Shown here in pieces: positions 1 through 14,500 of a DNA stretch of 64,000 bases. Source of the DNA: Aulostomus chinensis (Eukaryota > Chordata > Actinopteri > Syngnathiformes > Aulostomidae); NCBI GenBank assembly GCA_037954235.1, contig JBBMOA010000001.1, positions 14,895,980 to 14,959,979 on the forward strand, in the 5' to 3' direction. The position numbers and the translations under genes were made by a program. The notes beneath the pieces were generated by a model. That model worked only from the letters and a program-made list of their open reading frames with translations, did no database searches and was not told the DNA's origin. The first letter of the stretch is position 1. Each line of letters opens with the position of its first letter.

Positions 1-87
1 TGTCTCGTCCCTGACATGCTAACTTCCTGTTGGACGATAAGCGTGTCTCAATCCTGACATGCTAACTTCCTGTTGGACTATAAAGCC
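1..87. repeat. Two-copy tandem repeat, 43-bp period
   Basis: Two near-identical copies start at 1 and 44. Each carries the core GACATGCTAACTTCCTGTTG, and they differ at a few bases only. The array is cut by the window edge, so the true copy number is unknown. The period equals that of the satellite further on, but the sequence is different and I see no homology between them. Confidence 0.8.
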
Positions 88-330
88 TGATTTATGCTTC
101 CGCGTCGCATAGTATTCATACCTACGCCGTCGACGAAGACCCCTACGCAGACCCTCCGCCGTAGCCAGACGCGCACCTCCAAAATATCCTTCCGACGTGT
201 CGCGTCGACGCGGGGTGACGTCACGTCGAAGACAATGATTGGTTTGCTCAGAACGTCATTTCCGGTTCAGTCGCAGCACAACAACACCGCCATTTTCAAA
301 GTTTCTGTGGTGAAAGCTTCAAGAAAAAAT
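84..330. mobile_element. Possible DNA-transposon terminus (Harbinger-like, uncertain)
   Basis: This GC-richer stretch starts with TTTATGCTTCCGCGTCGCAT and has many CG dinucleotides. It resembles terminal regions of fish PIF/Harbinger elements as I remember them. I found no matching inverted end and no transposase here. An ATG at 329 opens a short lysine-rich frame that soon stops. From about 330 to 960 I recognise nothing further. Confidence 0.2.
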
Positions 331-964
331 GGACCAAGCAGAAGAAAGGATTATTCGCGGCACTACAAAGACTGACAAATGGCCAACAATTGTTGTTTGT
401 GACCGGAAGAAAACCAAGGAATCCGACAAGAGCCCTGTAAACAATACAAAGACAAAGCCACACCCCCTAGCGGCTTGGCGGTGAAGAGCAGAGCAACGCG
501 TTCCCTCGACGCAGAATAAACCAGGCTTTCCAGTCGCACCTGTTTTACGCCCCCGTGCCAGATAAGGACCCCCATCGGGCTGTGCCACTCTGGAGGGAGC
601 GCGTCTCACAGTCAGTCAGCGGAACCATGCGGATTCGGGCCGGAGCTGTGGGAAGGAGCGCCAATTGTATCGGGTTGTTGTTTTCTGGACTGCAGCAGAA
701 CAGGAGCAGCCGGGACTGGAATGTAGAAGTAGGTTATCTTGAAGTTGACTCAGTTATGGTGAACGATATTGTGGTTCAACACTTTAATGAGCTTTAAGGC
801 AAACATATTTCATGAGGAAACAACGCCGGAATTGGACGGATTTCAGCGGCACACAACAACGTATCCGATACACCTCATTGGAAACCTGGTGGTCTAAGAC
901 TAAGAAACACCAGTCACCATGAAGAAAGGAACTTTTAGCTGAGCACTCATGTTCTTTTCTGCAG

Positions 965-2110
965 GTTGAATGTGGCATTTGTTGGACAGAAGCGTCTCAT
1001 CTCAACAAAAGCACCTCTTCAGTGCTGAGGCATGATGGGGCCAGGCATGAGAATGAAGTCCCAGATCCACCAGGATGAACTCAGGTATACAGCCACTCTC
1101 CAACTGACTCACAGTTGCTTCATTGATCATTAATTCCTATTCTTTTCTTCTCTCCTTCATCTTTAACCATCCAGCTTCCAGGAAGCAGATGCTGGATGAG
1201 GCTCTGCTGAATTTCATCCTGAAGGACTGCCAGCCCCTCAGCACTGTTGAGAGGGAAGGGTTCAGGGAACTGGTTCAGGTCCTTGAGCCTCATATGTTTG
1301 CCAACCAGAAAGGTTTGTGTGGAAATGATCTAAAGCAGTAGTTGATATCTCCAGTTTATTTCATCTCTAATTTCAATGTATTGATTTACTCTGGGTGTCA
1401 TTTTCAGACCATCAAACAAACGGTGGCCAAAAAGTACCAGGAGGAACGGGAAGGAGTGAAAAAGGAAGTCCAGCTGCCATGTGGACATCTGTGGACATGG
1501 AGGCTCCCTTGGCTCTGACCTGTCACTGCATTCGTGAGAATGAATGTGTTGGGAGTGCAAGACTTTCCACAAAGTCACCCTGCTGACAGTTTGGCCCCAG
1601 TCCAAAGAGGCCTGATGGAGGACTGGGCCATCACCAACAAAGTCAAGTGTCTTGTGAGCGACGCAGCACCAAACATGACAGCATCCACTAGACAGCTCCA
1701 AATTCACCACTCAGTCTGCACTGCACATCGTCTGAATCTAGGAGTCAGAAAATCCTGTGATCAGATCCCCACTTCCATCATCAGACACAAAGCCAGGAAC
1801 ACTGTCACATCCTTCAGATCAGCACTACAGCCAAGGAGAAGCTGGCTCAGGTGCAGCAACAGATGGGAGGGCCAACCCTGAAACTCATCAGTGAGGTGCC
1901 AACACGCTGGAACAGCACACACAGCTGTCAGGGCTGCATGATGAGAGGGAACCAGTGTGGGAACCTCTGGCCTCTCTAAGACAGATTTGACTCCACTGAC
2001 AGCTGAGGAGTTCACCACTATAGGAGAAGCACTTCTAGTAAACAGAGGTCATTCTAGTAGCCTGGTCCCTCTGTGGTTGAGCTATAATTGTAGGAAATAT
2101 GGTCATTATT
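965..2110 (+). pseudogene. ZBED-like hAT transposase pseudogene with retained introns
   Basis: This is the remains of a BED-finger hAT transposase, a DNA-binding and cut-and-paste enzyme family that also gave rise to ZBED host genes. Segments read in order. Exon 965-1084 has a C-x2-C pair and then TSSVLRHDGARHEN, the end of a BED zinc finger. Exon 1175-1312 encodes MLDEALLNFILKDCQPLSTV, typical of the hAT region after the finger. From 1408 comes TIKQTVAKKYQEEREGVKKE, and near 1640-1750 the core VSDAAPNMTA followed by VCTAHRLNLG. Around 1790-1910 a shifted frame gives KLISEVPTRWNSTHS. Intervals 1085-1174 and 1313-1407 begin GT, end AG and have pyrimidine-rich 3' ends, so they look like short introns. 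Stops and frameshifts between blocks show it is broken. Whether it was a mobile element or a domesticated ZBED gene cannot be told. Confidence 0.75.
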
Positions 2111-2569
2111 CAATGGTGACATCTCTCTGCTGAATAATGTAGAACTGAACGGATCCACTGGACCTTCTTTTTACAAACAGCAGCATGCAGCAGCTGTCCT
2201 GAGTGGAAAACTGCACATTTCTGTTGGTGAGAGTTAATCAAGTGATGGACTTTGTCTCTCAACAGAAGCTGTGTGGAAAAACCCTGCAGCTACGAGCGCT
2301 TCAGATTCTGAGAGTGATTCTTACGCCATTGGCTGGTTTAACCTGACGTCTGACCGTGGAGGTGGCCGAGAGGAGCGTGACATGGCTGCACAGGTAAATC
2401 AACTAAAGCAGTGTTAGTCTTTGGCAGCAGGCCAGGCCGACAAATGCTAATGTCTCTGACTGACTGACTGATGAAGTTGGACCATTGGTCAGCAACAATG
2501 ATGCATGACCCCAAATAGTGGCCTGGGTCTTGATGAAGCTCACAAGACTGTCAGGATCATTTTGATGTC
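2111..2569. other. Decayed hAT 3' region and unassigned sequence
   Basis: Up to about 2390 short stretches still look transposase-like in changing frames, for example the reading SASDSESDSYAIGWFN near 2300, but nothing continuous survives. From 2390 to the satellite start no feature was recognised. Confidence 0.3.
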
Positions 2570-5500
2570 ATGAGCAACTCTCATTACATTACTGGAGCCT
2601 CATTTTTAGGTTTTTAGCAACTCTCATTACATCACTGTAGCCTCATTTTGTTGTTTTTAGCAAATCTAACCACATCACTGTGGTTTCATTTCTTAGGTTA
2701 GTAGCAACTGTAATTACATCACTTTAGCATCATTTTGAGGATAGTAGAATCTCTCACTACATGACTTGTCACCATCATTTTGAGGTTAGTAGCAACTCTC
2801 ACTTCATCACTTTCAACATCATTTTGAGGATAGTAGCAACTCTCACGACATCACTGTAGCATCATTTCTTAGGTTAGTCGCAACTCTCATTACATCACTG
2901 TAGCATCATTTTTAGGTTCGTAGAAACTCTCACAACATGACTCAGTATAATTTTACGGTTAGTAGCAACTCTCATTACATGACTGTTAGCATCATTTTGA
3001 GGATAGTAGCAACTCTCACCCCATCACTGTAGCATCATTTCTTAGGTTAGTAGCAACTCTCATTATATCATTGTCAGCATCATTTTGAGGTTTTTAGCAA
3101 CTCTCACCACATCACTGTGGCATCATTTTAAGGTTTTAAGCAACTCTTACTGCATCACTGGAGCATCATTTTGAGATTTGAAGCAACTCTCACCACATCA
3201 CTTTAGCATCATTTCTTAGATGAGTAGCAACTCTCACTACATCACTGTAGCATCATTTTGAGGATAGTAGCAAATCTCACTTCATGACTGTCAGCATCAT
3301 TTTGAGGATCGTAGCAACTCTCACTACATCACTGTAGCATCATTTTGAGTTTTTTTAAACTATTACCACATCACTGTCACATCATTTTTAGATTTTTAGC
3401 AACTCTCACGACATCACTGGAGCATCATTTGGAGGATAGTAGCAACTCTCACTACATGACAGTCAGCATCATTTTTAAAGGTTTTAAGCAACTCTTACTG
3501 CATCACTGGAGCATCATTTTGAGGTTTTTAGTCAACCTAATACATTACTGTAGCATCATTTTGAGGATCGTAGCAACTCTCACTACATCACTGTAGCATC
3601 ATTTTGAGGTTTTTAGCAACCTAATACATTACTGTAGCATCATTTTGAGGATCGTAGCAACTCTCACTACATCACTGTAGAATCATTTTGAGGTTCGTAG
3701 CAACTCTCACCACATCACTGTAGCATCATTTCTTTGGTAAATAGCAAACCTCATTATATTACTGTAGCATCATTTTGCGGTTCGTAGCAACTCTCACTAC
3801 ATCACTGTAGCATCATTTCTTAGGGAAGTAGCAACTCTCATTACACTGCTTTAGCATTATTTTGAAATTACTATCAACTCTCACCACATCACTGTAGCAT
3901 CACTTCTTAGGTTTGTAGCAACTCTCATTCCATCACTTTAGCATCATTTTGAGGATCGTAGCAACTCTCACGACATCACTGTCAGCATCATTTTGAGATT
4001 CGTAGCAACTCTCACTACATCACTCTAGCATCATTTTGAGGATAGTTGCATCTCTCGCGACATTACTGCAGCATCATTTTGAGATTCGTAGCAACTCTCA
4101 CCACATCACTGTAGCATCATTTCTTAGGTGAGTAGCAACTCTCACCACATCACTGTAGCATCATTTCTTAGGTATGTAGCAACTCTCATTACATCACTTT
4201 AGCGTGATTTTGAAATTACTATCAACTCTCACCACATCACTGTCAGCATCATTTTGAGATTAGTATCAACTCTCACTACATCACTGTAGCATCATTTTGA
4301 GGTTCGTGGCAACTCTCACCACATCACTGTAGCATCATTTCTTAGGTAAGTAGCAACTCTCACCACATCACTGTAGCATCATTTCTTAGGTAAGTAGCAA
4401 CTCTCACCACATCACTGTTGCATCATTTCTTAGGTTAGTAGCAACTCTCATTACATCACTCTAGCATCATTTGGACATTTGTAGCAACTCTCACCACATC
4501 ACTGTAGCATCATTTCTTAGGTAAATAGCAACCCTCATTACATCACTTTAGCATAATTTTGCGGTTGGTAGCAACTCTCAGTACATCACTGTCGCATAAT
4601 TTTGAGGATAGTCGCAACTCTCGCGACATTACTGAAGCATCATTTTGGAGGATAGTAGCAACTCTAACGACATCACTGTAAGCATCATTTTTAGGTTAGT
4701 AGCAACTCTCACGACATCACTCTAGCATCATTTTGAGGTCGGAAACAACTCTCACCACATCACTGTAGCATCATTTCTTAGGTACATAGCAACTCTCACA
4801 ACATCACTTTAGCATCATTTTGAGATTAGTAGCAACTATCACTACATCACAGTAGCATCATTTCTTAGGTTTGTAGCAACTCTCATTACATCACTGTAGC
4901 ATCATTTTGAGGTTTGTAGAAACTCTCACTACATGACTGTAGCATCATTTTGAGGTTCGTAGAAACTCTCACGACATCTTTTTCAGCATCATTTTGAGAT
5001 TCGTAGCAACTCTCACCATATTACTTTCGCATCATTTTGAGGATAGTAGCAACTCTCACGACATTACTGGAGCCTCATTTTTAGGTTTTTAGCAACTATC
5101 ACTACATCACTGTGGCATCATTTCTTAGGTTTGTAGCAACTCTCATTACATCACTGTAGCATCATTTGGAGGATAGGAGCAACTCTCACTACATGACTGT
5201 CAGCATCATTTTTAAAGGTTTTAAGCAACTCTTACTGCATCACTGGAGCATCATTTTGAGGTTTTTAGTCAACCTAATACATTACTGTAGCATCATTTTG
5301 AGGATCGTAGCAACTCTCACTACATCACTGTAGCATCATTTTGAGGTTTTTAGCAACCTAATACATTACTGTAGCATCATTTTGAGGATCGTAGCAACTC
5401 TCACTACATCACTGTAGAATCATTTTGAGGTTCGTAGCAACTCTCACCACATTACTGTAGCATCATTTTGAGGTTCGTAGCAACTCTCACCACATCACTG

Positions 5501-8500
5501 AAGCATCATTTCTTAAGTAAGTAGCAACTCTCATTACATCACTTTGGCATGATTTTGAAATTACTATCAACTCTCACCACATCACTGTAGCATCATTTTG
5601 AGGTCCGTAGCAACTCTCACTACATCACTGTAGCATCATTTGAGGTTTTAAGCAACTCTTACTACATCACTGTAGCATCCTTTGGAGGATAGTAGCAACT
5701 CTCACCACATCTCTGGAGCATCATTTTGAGGTTCGTAGCAACTCTCACTACATCACTGTAGCATCATTTGGAGGATAGTAGCAACTCTCACCATATCACT
5801 GGAGCATCATTTTGAGGTTCGTAGCAACTCTCACTATATCACTTTAGCATCATTTTGAGATTTTTAGCAACTCTCACCACATTACTGTCAGCATCATTTT
5901 GAGGTCTTTAGCAACACTTACCACATCACTGTCGCATCATTTTGAGATTCTAAGCAACTCTCACAACATCACTGTAGCATCATTTGGAGGATATTAGCAA
6001 CTCTCACCACATCACTGTCGCATCATTTTAAGATTTTAAGAAACTCTCACCACATCACTGTAGCATCATTTTGAGATTTGAAGCAACTCTCACTACATCA
6101 CTTTAGCATCATTTCTTCGATGAGTAGCAACTCTCACTGTATCACTGCAGCATCATTTTGAGGTTTTTAGCAACTCTCACTACATCACTGTAGCATCATT
6201 TTGAGGGTCGTAGCATCTCTCACTACATTACTGACAGCATCATTTTGATTTTTTTTTTCAACTCTCACCACATCACTTTACCATCATTTTGAGATTTTTA
6301 GCAACTCTTACCACATTACTGTCGCATCATTTTGAGGTTCGGAGCAACTCTCACTACATTACTGGTGCATCATTTTGAGGTTCGTGGCAACTCTCACTAC
6401 ATCATTGTAGCATCATTTTGAGGATTTTAGCAACTCTCACCACATCACTTTAGCATCATTTTGAGATTTTTAGCAACACTTACAACATTACTGTAGCATT
6501 ATTGAGGTTCGTAGCAAGTCTCACTTCATTACTTTCAGCATCATTTTGAGATTTTTAGCAACTCTTACTCCATCACCGGAGCATCATTTTGACGTTCGTA
6601 GCAACTCTCACTACATCACTGTAGCATCATTTTGAGGTTTTAGCAACCTAATACATTACTGTAGCATCATTTTGAGGATCGTAGCAACTCTCACTACATC
6701 ACTGTTGCATCATTTGAGATTTTAAGCAACTCTCACTACATCACTGTAGCATCATTTGGAGGATAGTAGCAACTCTCACCACATCACTGGAGCATCATTT
6801 TGAGGTTCGTAGCAACTCTCACTATATCACTTTAGCATCATTTTGAGATTATTAGCAACTCTCACCACATTACTGTCAGCATCATTTTGAGGTCTTTCGC
6901 AACTCTTACCACATCACTGTCGCATCATTTTGAGATTTTAAGCAACTCTCACCACATCACTGTAGCATCATTTTGAGGTTTTAAGCAACTCTCACCACAT
7001 TACTGTAGCATCATTTTGAGGTTCGTAGCAACTCTCACTACATGACTGTCACCATCATTTTGAGGTTTGTAGCAACTCTCACTTCATCACTTTCAGCATC
7101 ATTTTAAAGATAGTAGCAACTCTCACGACATTACTGAAGCATCATTTTGGAGGATAGTAGCAACTCTAACGACATCACTGTAAGCATCATTTTTAGGTTA
7201 GTAGCAACTCTCACGACATCACTCTAGCATCATTTTGAGTTCGGTAACAACTCTCACCACATCACTGTAGCATCATTTCTTAGGTACATAGCAACTTTCA
7301 CAACATCACTTTTGCATCATTTTGAGATTAGTAGCAACTCTCACCACATCACTCTAGCATCATTTTGAGGTCGGTAACAACTCTCACCACATCACTGTAG
7401 CATCATTTCTTCGGTACATAGCAACTCTCACAACATCACTTTAGCATCATTTTGAGATTAGTAGCAACTCTCATCACATCACTTTAGCATCATTTTGAGG
7501 ATAGTAGCAACTCTCACTACATGACTGTCAGCATCATTTTAAGGTTTTAAGCAACTCTTACTACATCACTGGAGCATCATTTTGACGTTCGTAGCAACTC
7601 TCACTACATCACTGTAGCATCATTTTGAGGTTTTAGCAACCTAATACATTACTGTAGCATGATTTTGAGGATCGTAGCAACTCTCACTACATCACTGTTG
7701 CATCATTTGAGATTTTAAGCAACTCTCACTCCATCACTGTAGCATCATTTGGAGGATAGTAGCAACTCTCACCACATCACTGGAGCATCATTTTGAGGTT
7801 CGTAGCAACTCTCACCACATCACTTTAGCATCATTTTGAGATTTTTTGCAACTCTTACAACATTACTGTCGCATCATTTTGAGGTTCGGAGCAACTCTCA
7901 CTACATTACTGGTGCATCATTTTGAGGTTCGTGGCAACTCTCACTACATCATTGTAGCATCATTTTGAGGATTTTAGCAACTCTCACCACATCACTTTAG
8001 CATCATTTTGAGATTTTTAGCAACACTTACAACATTACTGTAGCATTATTGAGGTTCGTAGCAAGTCTCACTTCATTACTTTCAGCATCATTTTGAGATT
8101 TTTAGCAACTCTTACTCCATCACCGGAGCATCATTTTGACGTTCGTAGCAACTCTCACTACATCACTGTAGCATCATTTTGAGGTTTTAGCAACCTAATA
8201 CATTACTGTAGCATCATTTTGAGGATCGTAGCAACTCTCACTACATCACTGTTGCATCATTTGAGATTTTAAGCAACTCTCACTACATCACTGTAGCATC
8301 ATTTGGAGGATAGTAGCAACTCTCACCACATCACTGGAGCATCATTTTGAGGTTCGTAGCAACTCTCACTATATCACTTTAGCATCATTTTGAGATTTTT
8401 CGCAACTCTCACCACATTACTGTCAGCATCATTTTGAGGTCTTTCGCAACTCTTACCACATCACTGTCGCATCATTTTGAGATTTTAAGCAACTCTCACC

Positions 8501-11500
8501 ACATCACTGCAGCATCATTTTGAGGTTTTAAGCAACTCTTACTGCATCACTGGAGCATCATTTTCAGGTCCGTAGCAACTCTCACTACATCACTGTAGCA
8601 TCATTTTGAGGTTTTAGCAACCGAATACATTACTGTAGCATCATTTTGAGGATCGTAGCAACTCTCACTACATCACTGTAGCATCATTTTGAGGTTTTAG
8701 CAACCTAATACATCACTGTAGCATCATTTTGAGGTTCGTAGCAACTCTCACTCCATTACTGTTGCATCATTTTGAGGTTTGTAGCAACTCTCACTTCATC
8801 ACTTTCAGCATCATTTTGAGGATAGTAGCAACTCTCACGACATCACTGTAAGCATCATTTTTAGGTTAGTAGCAACTCTCACGACATCACTCTAGCATCA
8901 TTTTGAGGTCGGTAACAACTCTCACCACATCACTGTAGCATAATTTCTTAGGTACATAGCAACTTTCACAACATCACTTTAGCATCATTTTGAGATTAGT
9001 AGCAACTCTCACCATATCACTCTAGCATCATTTTGAGGTTGGTAACAACTCTCACCACATCACTGTCAATATCATTTTGAGATTCGTAGCAACTCTCACC
9101 ACATCACTCTAGCATCATTTTGAGGTCGGTAACAACTCTCACCACATCACTGTAGCATCATTTCTTAGGTACATAGCAACTCTCACAACATCACTTTCGC
9201 ATCATTTTGAGATTAGTAGCAACTATCACTACATCACAGTGGCATCATTTCTTCGGTTTGTAGCAACTCTCATTACATCACTGTGGCATCATTTTGAGGT
9301 TCGTAGAAACTCTCACGACATCACTTTCAGCATCATTTTGAGATTAGTAGCAACTCTCACCATATTACTTTAGCATCATTTTGAGGATAGTAGCAACTCT
9401 CACGACATTACTGGAGCCTCATTTTTAGGTTTTTCGCAACTATCACTACATCACTGTGGCATCATTTCTTCGGTTTGTAGCAACTCTCATTACATCACTG
9501 TAGCATCATTTTGAGGTTCGAAGAAACTCTCACGACATCACTGTCAGCATCATTTTAAGGTTAGCAGCAAGTCTCACTACATGACTGTCACCATCATTTT
9601 GAGGTTAGTAGCAACTCTCACCACATCACTGTAGCATCATTTGGAGGATAGTAGCAACTCTCACCACATCACTGGAGCATCATTTTGAGGTTCGTAGCAA
9701 CTCTCACTATATCACTTTAGCATCATTTTGAGATTATTAGCAACTGTCAGCATCATTTTGAGGTCTTTCGCAACTCTTACCACATCACTGTCGCATCATT
9801 TTGAGATTTTAAGCAACTCTCACCACATCACTGTAGCATCATTTTGAGGTTTTAAGCAACTCTTACTGCATCACTGGAGCATCATTTTCAGGTCCGTAGC
9901 AACTCTCACTACATCACTGTAGCATCATTTTGAGGTTTTAAGCAACTCTCACCACATTACTGTAGCATCATTTTGAGGTTCGTAGCAACTCTCACTACAT
10001 GACTGTCACCATCATTTTGAGGTTTGAAGCAACTCTCACTTCATCACTTTCAGCATCATTTTAAAGATAGTAGCAACTCTCACGACATTACTGTAAGCAT
10101 CATTTTTAGGTTCGTAGCAACTCTCACGACATCACTCTAGCATCATTTTGAGTTCGGTAACAACTCTCACCACATCACTGTAGCATCATTTCTTCGGTAC
10201 ATAGCAACTCTCACAACATCACTTTAGCATCATTTTGAGATTAGTAGCAACTCTCATCACATCACTTTAGCATCATTTTGAGGATAGTAGCAACTCTCAC
10301 TACATGACTGTCAGCATCATTTTAAGGTTTTAAGCAACTCTTACTACATCACTGGAGCATCATTTTGACGTTCGTAGCAACTCTCACTACATCACTGTAG
10401 CATCATTTTGAGGTTTTAGCAACCTAATACATTACTGTAGCATCATTTTGAGGATCGTAGCAACTCTCACTACATCACTGTTGCATCATTTGAGATTTTA
10501 AGCAACTCTCACTCCATCACTGTAGCATCATTTGGAGGATAGTAGCAACTCTCACCACATCACTGGAGCATCATTTTGAAGTTCGTAGCAACTCTCACCA
10601 CATCACTTTAGCATCATTTTGAGATTTTTTGCAACTCTTACAACATTACTGTCGCATCATTTTGAGGTTCGGAGCAACTCTCACTACATTACTGGTGCAT
10701 CATTTTGAGGTTCGTGGCAACTCTCACTACATCATTGTAGCATCATTTTGAGGATTTTAGCAACTCTCACCACATCACTTTAGCATCATTTTGAGATTTT
10801 TAGCAACACTTACAACATTACTGTAGCATTATTGAGGTTCGTAGCAAGTCTCACTTCATTACTTTCAGCATCATTTTGAGATTTTTAGCAACTCTTACTC
10901 CATCACCGGAGCATCATTTTGACGTTCGTAGCAACTCTCACTACATCACTGTAGCATCATTTTGAGGTTTTAGCAACCTAATACATTACTGTAGCATCAT
11001 TTTGAGGATCGTAGCAACTCTCACTACATCACTGTTGCATCATTTGAGATTTTAAGCAACTCTCACTACATCACTGTAGCATCATTTGGAGGATAGTAGC
11101 AACTCTCACCACATCACTGGAGCATCATTTTGAGGTTCGTAGCAACTCTCACTATATCACTTTAGCATCATTTTGAGATTTTTCGCAACTCTCACCACAT
11201 TACTGTCAGCATCATTTTGAGGTCTTTCGCAACTCTTACCACATCACTGTCGCATCATTTTGAGATTTTAAGCAACTCTCACCACATCACTGTAGCATCA
11301 TTTTGAGGTTTTAAGCAACTCTTACTGCATCACTGGAGCATCATTTTCAGGTCCGTAGCAACTCTCACTACATCACTGTAGCATCATTTTGAGGTTTTAG
11401 CAACCTAATACATCACTGTAGCATCATTCTGAGGTTCGTAGCAACTCTCACTCCATTACTGTTGCATCATTTTGAGGTTTGTAGCAACTCTCACTTCATC

Positions 11501-14500
11501 ACTTTCAGCATCATTTTGAGGATAGTAGCAACTCTCACGACATCACTGTAAGCATCATTTTTAGGTTAGTAGCAACTCTCACGACATCACTCTAGCATCA
11601 TTTTGAGGTCGGTAACAACTCTCACCACATCACTGTAGCATAATTTCTTAGGTACATAGCAACTTTCACAACATCACTTTAGCATCATTTTGAGATTAGT
11701 AGCAACTCTCACCACATCACTCTAGCATCATTTTGAGGTTGGTAACAACTCTCACCACATCACTGTCAATATCATTTTGAGATTCGTAGCAACTCTCACC
11801 ACATCACTCTAGCATCATTTTGAGGTCGGTAACATCTCTCACCACATCACTGTAGCATCATTTCTTAGGTACATAGCAACTCTCACAACATCACTTTCGC
11901 ATCATTTTGAGATTAGTAGCAACTATCACTACATCACAGTGGCATCATTTCTTAGGTTTGTAGCAACTCTCATTACATCACTGTGGCATCATTTTGAGGT
12001 TCGTAGAAACTCTCACGACATCACTTTCAGCATCATTTTGAGATTAGTAGCAACTCTCACCATATTACTTTAGCATCATTTTGAGGATAGTAGCAACTCT
12101 CACGACATTACTGGAGCCTCATTTTTAGGTTTTTCGCAACTATCACTACATCACTGTGGCATCATTTCTTCGGTTTGTAGCAACTCTCATTACATCACTG
12201 TAGCATCATTTTGAGGTTCGAAGAAACTCTCACGACATCACTGTCAGCATCATTTTAAGGTTAGCAGCAAGTCTCACTACATGACTGTCACCATCATTTT
12301 GAGGTTAGTAGCAACTCTCACCACATCACTGTAGCATCATTTGAGATTTTAAGCAACTCTCACTACATCACTGTAGCATCATTTGGAGGATAGTAGCAAC
12401 TCTCACCACATCACTGGAGCATCATTTTGAGGTTCGTAGCAACTCTCACTATATCACTTTAGCATCATTTTGAGATTATTAGCAACTGTCAGCATCATTT
12501 TGAGGTCTTTCGCAACTCTTACCACATCACTGTCGCATCATTTTGAGATTTTAAGCAACTCTCACCACATCACTGTAGCATCATTTTGAGGTTTTAAGCA
12601 ACTCTTACTGCATCACTGGAGCATCATTTTCAGGTCCGTAGCAACTCTCACTACATCACTGTAGCATCATTTTGAGGTTTTAAGCAACTCTCACCACATT
12701 ACTGTAGCATCATTTTGAGGTTCGTAGCAACTCTCACTACATGACTGTCACCATCATTTTGAGGTTTGTAGCAACTCTCACTTCATCACTTTCAGCATCA
12801 TTTTAAAGATAGTAGCAACTCTCACGACATTACTGAAGCATCATTTTGGAGGATAGTAGCAACTCTAACGACATCACTGTAAGCATCATTTTTAGGTTAG
12901 TAGCAACTCTCATGACATCACTCTAGCATCATTTTGAGTTCGGTAACAACTCTCACCACATCACTGTAGCATCATTTCTTAGGTACATAGCAACTTTCAC
13001 AACATCACTTTTGCATCATTTTGAGATTAGTAGCAACTCTCACCACATCACTCTAGCATCATTTTGAGGTCGGTTACAACTCTCACCACATCACTGTAGC
13101 ATCATTTCTTCGGTACATAGCAACTCTCACAACATCACTTTAGCATCATTTTGAGATTAGTAGCAACTCTCATCACATCACTTTAGCATCATTTTGAGGA
13201 TAGTAGCAACTCTCACTACATGACTGTCAGCATCATTTTGAGGTTTTAGCAACCTAATACATTACTGTAGCATCATTTTGAGGATCGTAGCAACTCTCAC
13301 TACATCACTGTTGCATCATTTGAGATTTTAAGCAACTCTCACTCCATCACTGTAGCATCATTTGGAGGATAGTAGCAACTCTCACCACATCACTGGAGTA
13401 TCATTTTGAGGTTCGTAGCAACTCTCACCACATCACTTTAGCATCATTTTGAGATTTTTTGCAACTCTTACAACATTACTGTCGCATCATTTTGAGGTTC
13501 AGAGCAACTCTCACTACATTACTGGTGCATCATTTTGAGGTTCGTGGCAACTCTCACTACATCATTGTAGCATCATTTTGAGGATTTTAGCAACTCTCAC
13601 CACATCACTTTAGCATCATTTTGAGATTTTTAGCAACACTTACAACATTACTGTAGCATTATTGAGGTTCGTAGCAAGTCTCACTTCATTACTTTCAGCA
13701 TCATTTTGAGATTTTTAGCAACTCTTACTCCATCACCGGAGCATCATTTTGACGTTCGTAGCAACTCTCACTACATCACTGTAGCATCATTTTGAGGTTT
13801 TAGCAACCTAATACATTACTGTAGCATCATTTTGAGGATCGTAGCAACTCCCACTACATCACTGTTGCATCATTTGAGATTTTAAGCAACTCTCACTACA
13901 TCACTGTAGCATCATTTGGAGGATAGTAGCAACTCTCACCACATCACTGGAGCATCATTTTGAGGTTCGTAGCAACTCTCACTATATCACTTTAGCATCA
14001 TTTTGAGATTTTTCGCAACTCTCACCACATTACTGTCAGCATCATTTTGAGGTCTTTCGCAACTCTTACCACATCACTGTCGCATCATTTTGAGATTTTA
14101 AGCAACTCTCACCACATCACTGTAGCATCATTTTGAGGTTTTAAGCAACTCTTACTGCATCACTGGAGCATCATTTTCAGGTCCGTAGCAACTCTCACTA
14201 CATCACTGTAGCATCATTTTGAGGTTTTAGCAACCTAATACATTACTGTAGCATCATTTTGAGGATCGTAGCAACTCTCACTACATCACTGTAGCATCAT
14301 TTTGAGGTTTTAGCAACCTAATACATCACTGTAGCATCATTTTGAGGTTCGTAGCAACTCTCACTCCATTACTGTTGCATCATTTTGAGGTTTGTAGCAA
14401 CTCTCACTTCATCACTTTCAGCATCATTTTGAGGATAGTAGCAACTCTCACGACATCACTGTAAGCATCATTTTTAGGTTAGTAGCAACTCTCACGACAT

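Noticed and set aside
3345..3596. Open frames inside the satellite (also 18687-19031, 24324-24524, 63266-63924)
   Set aside because: They consist only of repeated monomer translations (TTSL, HHCSIIL-like) and arise because some monomers lack stops in one frame.
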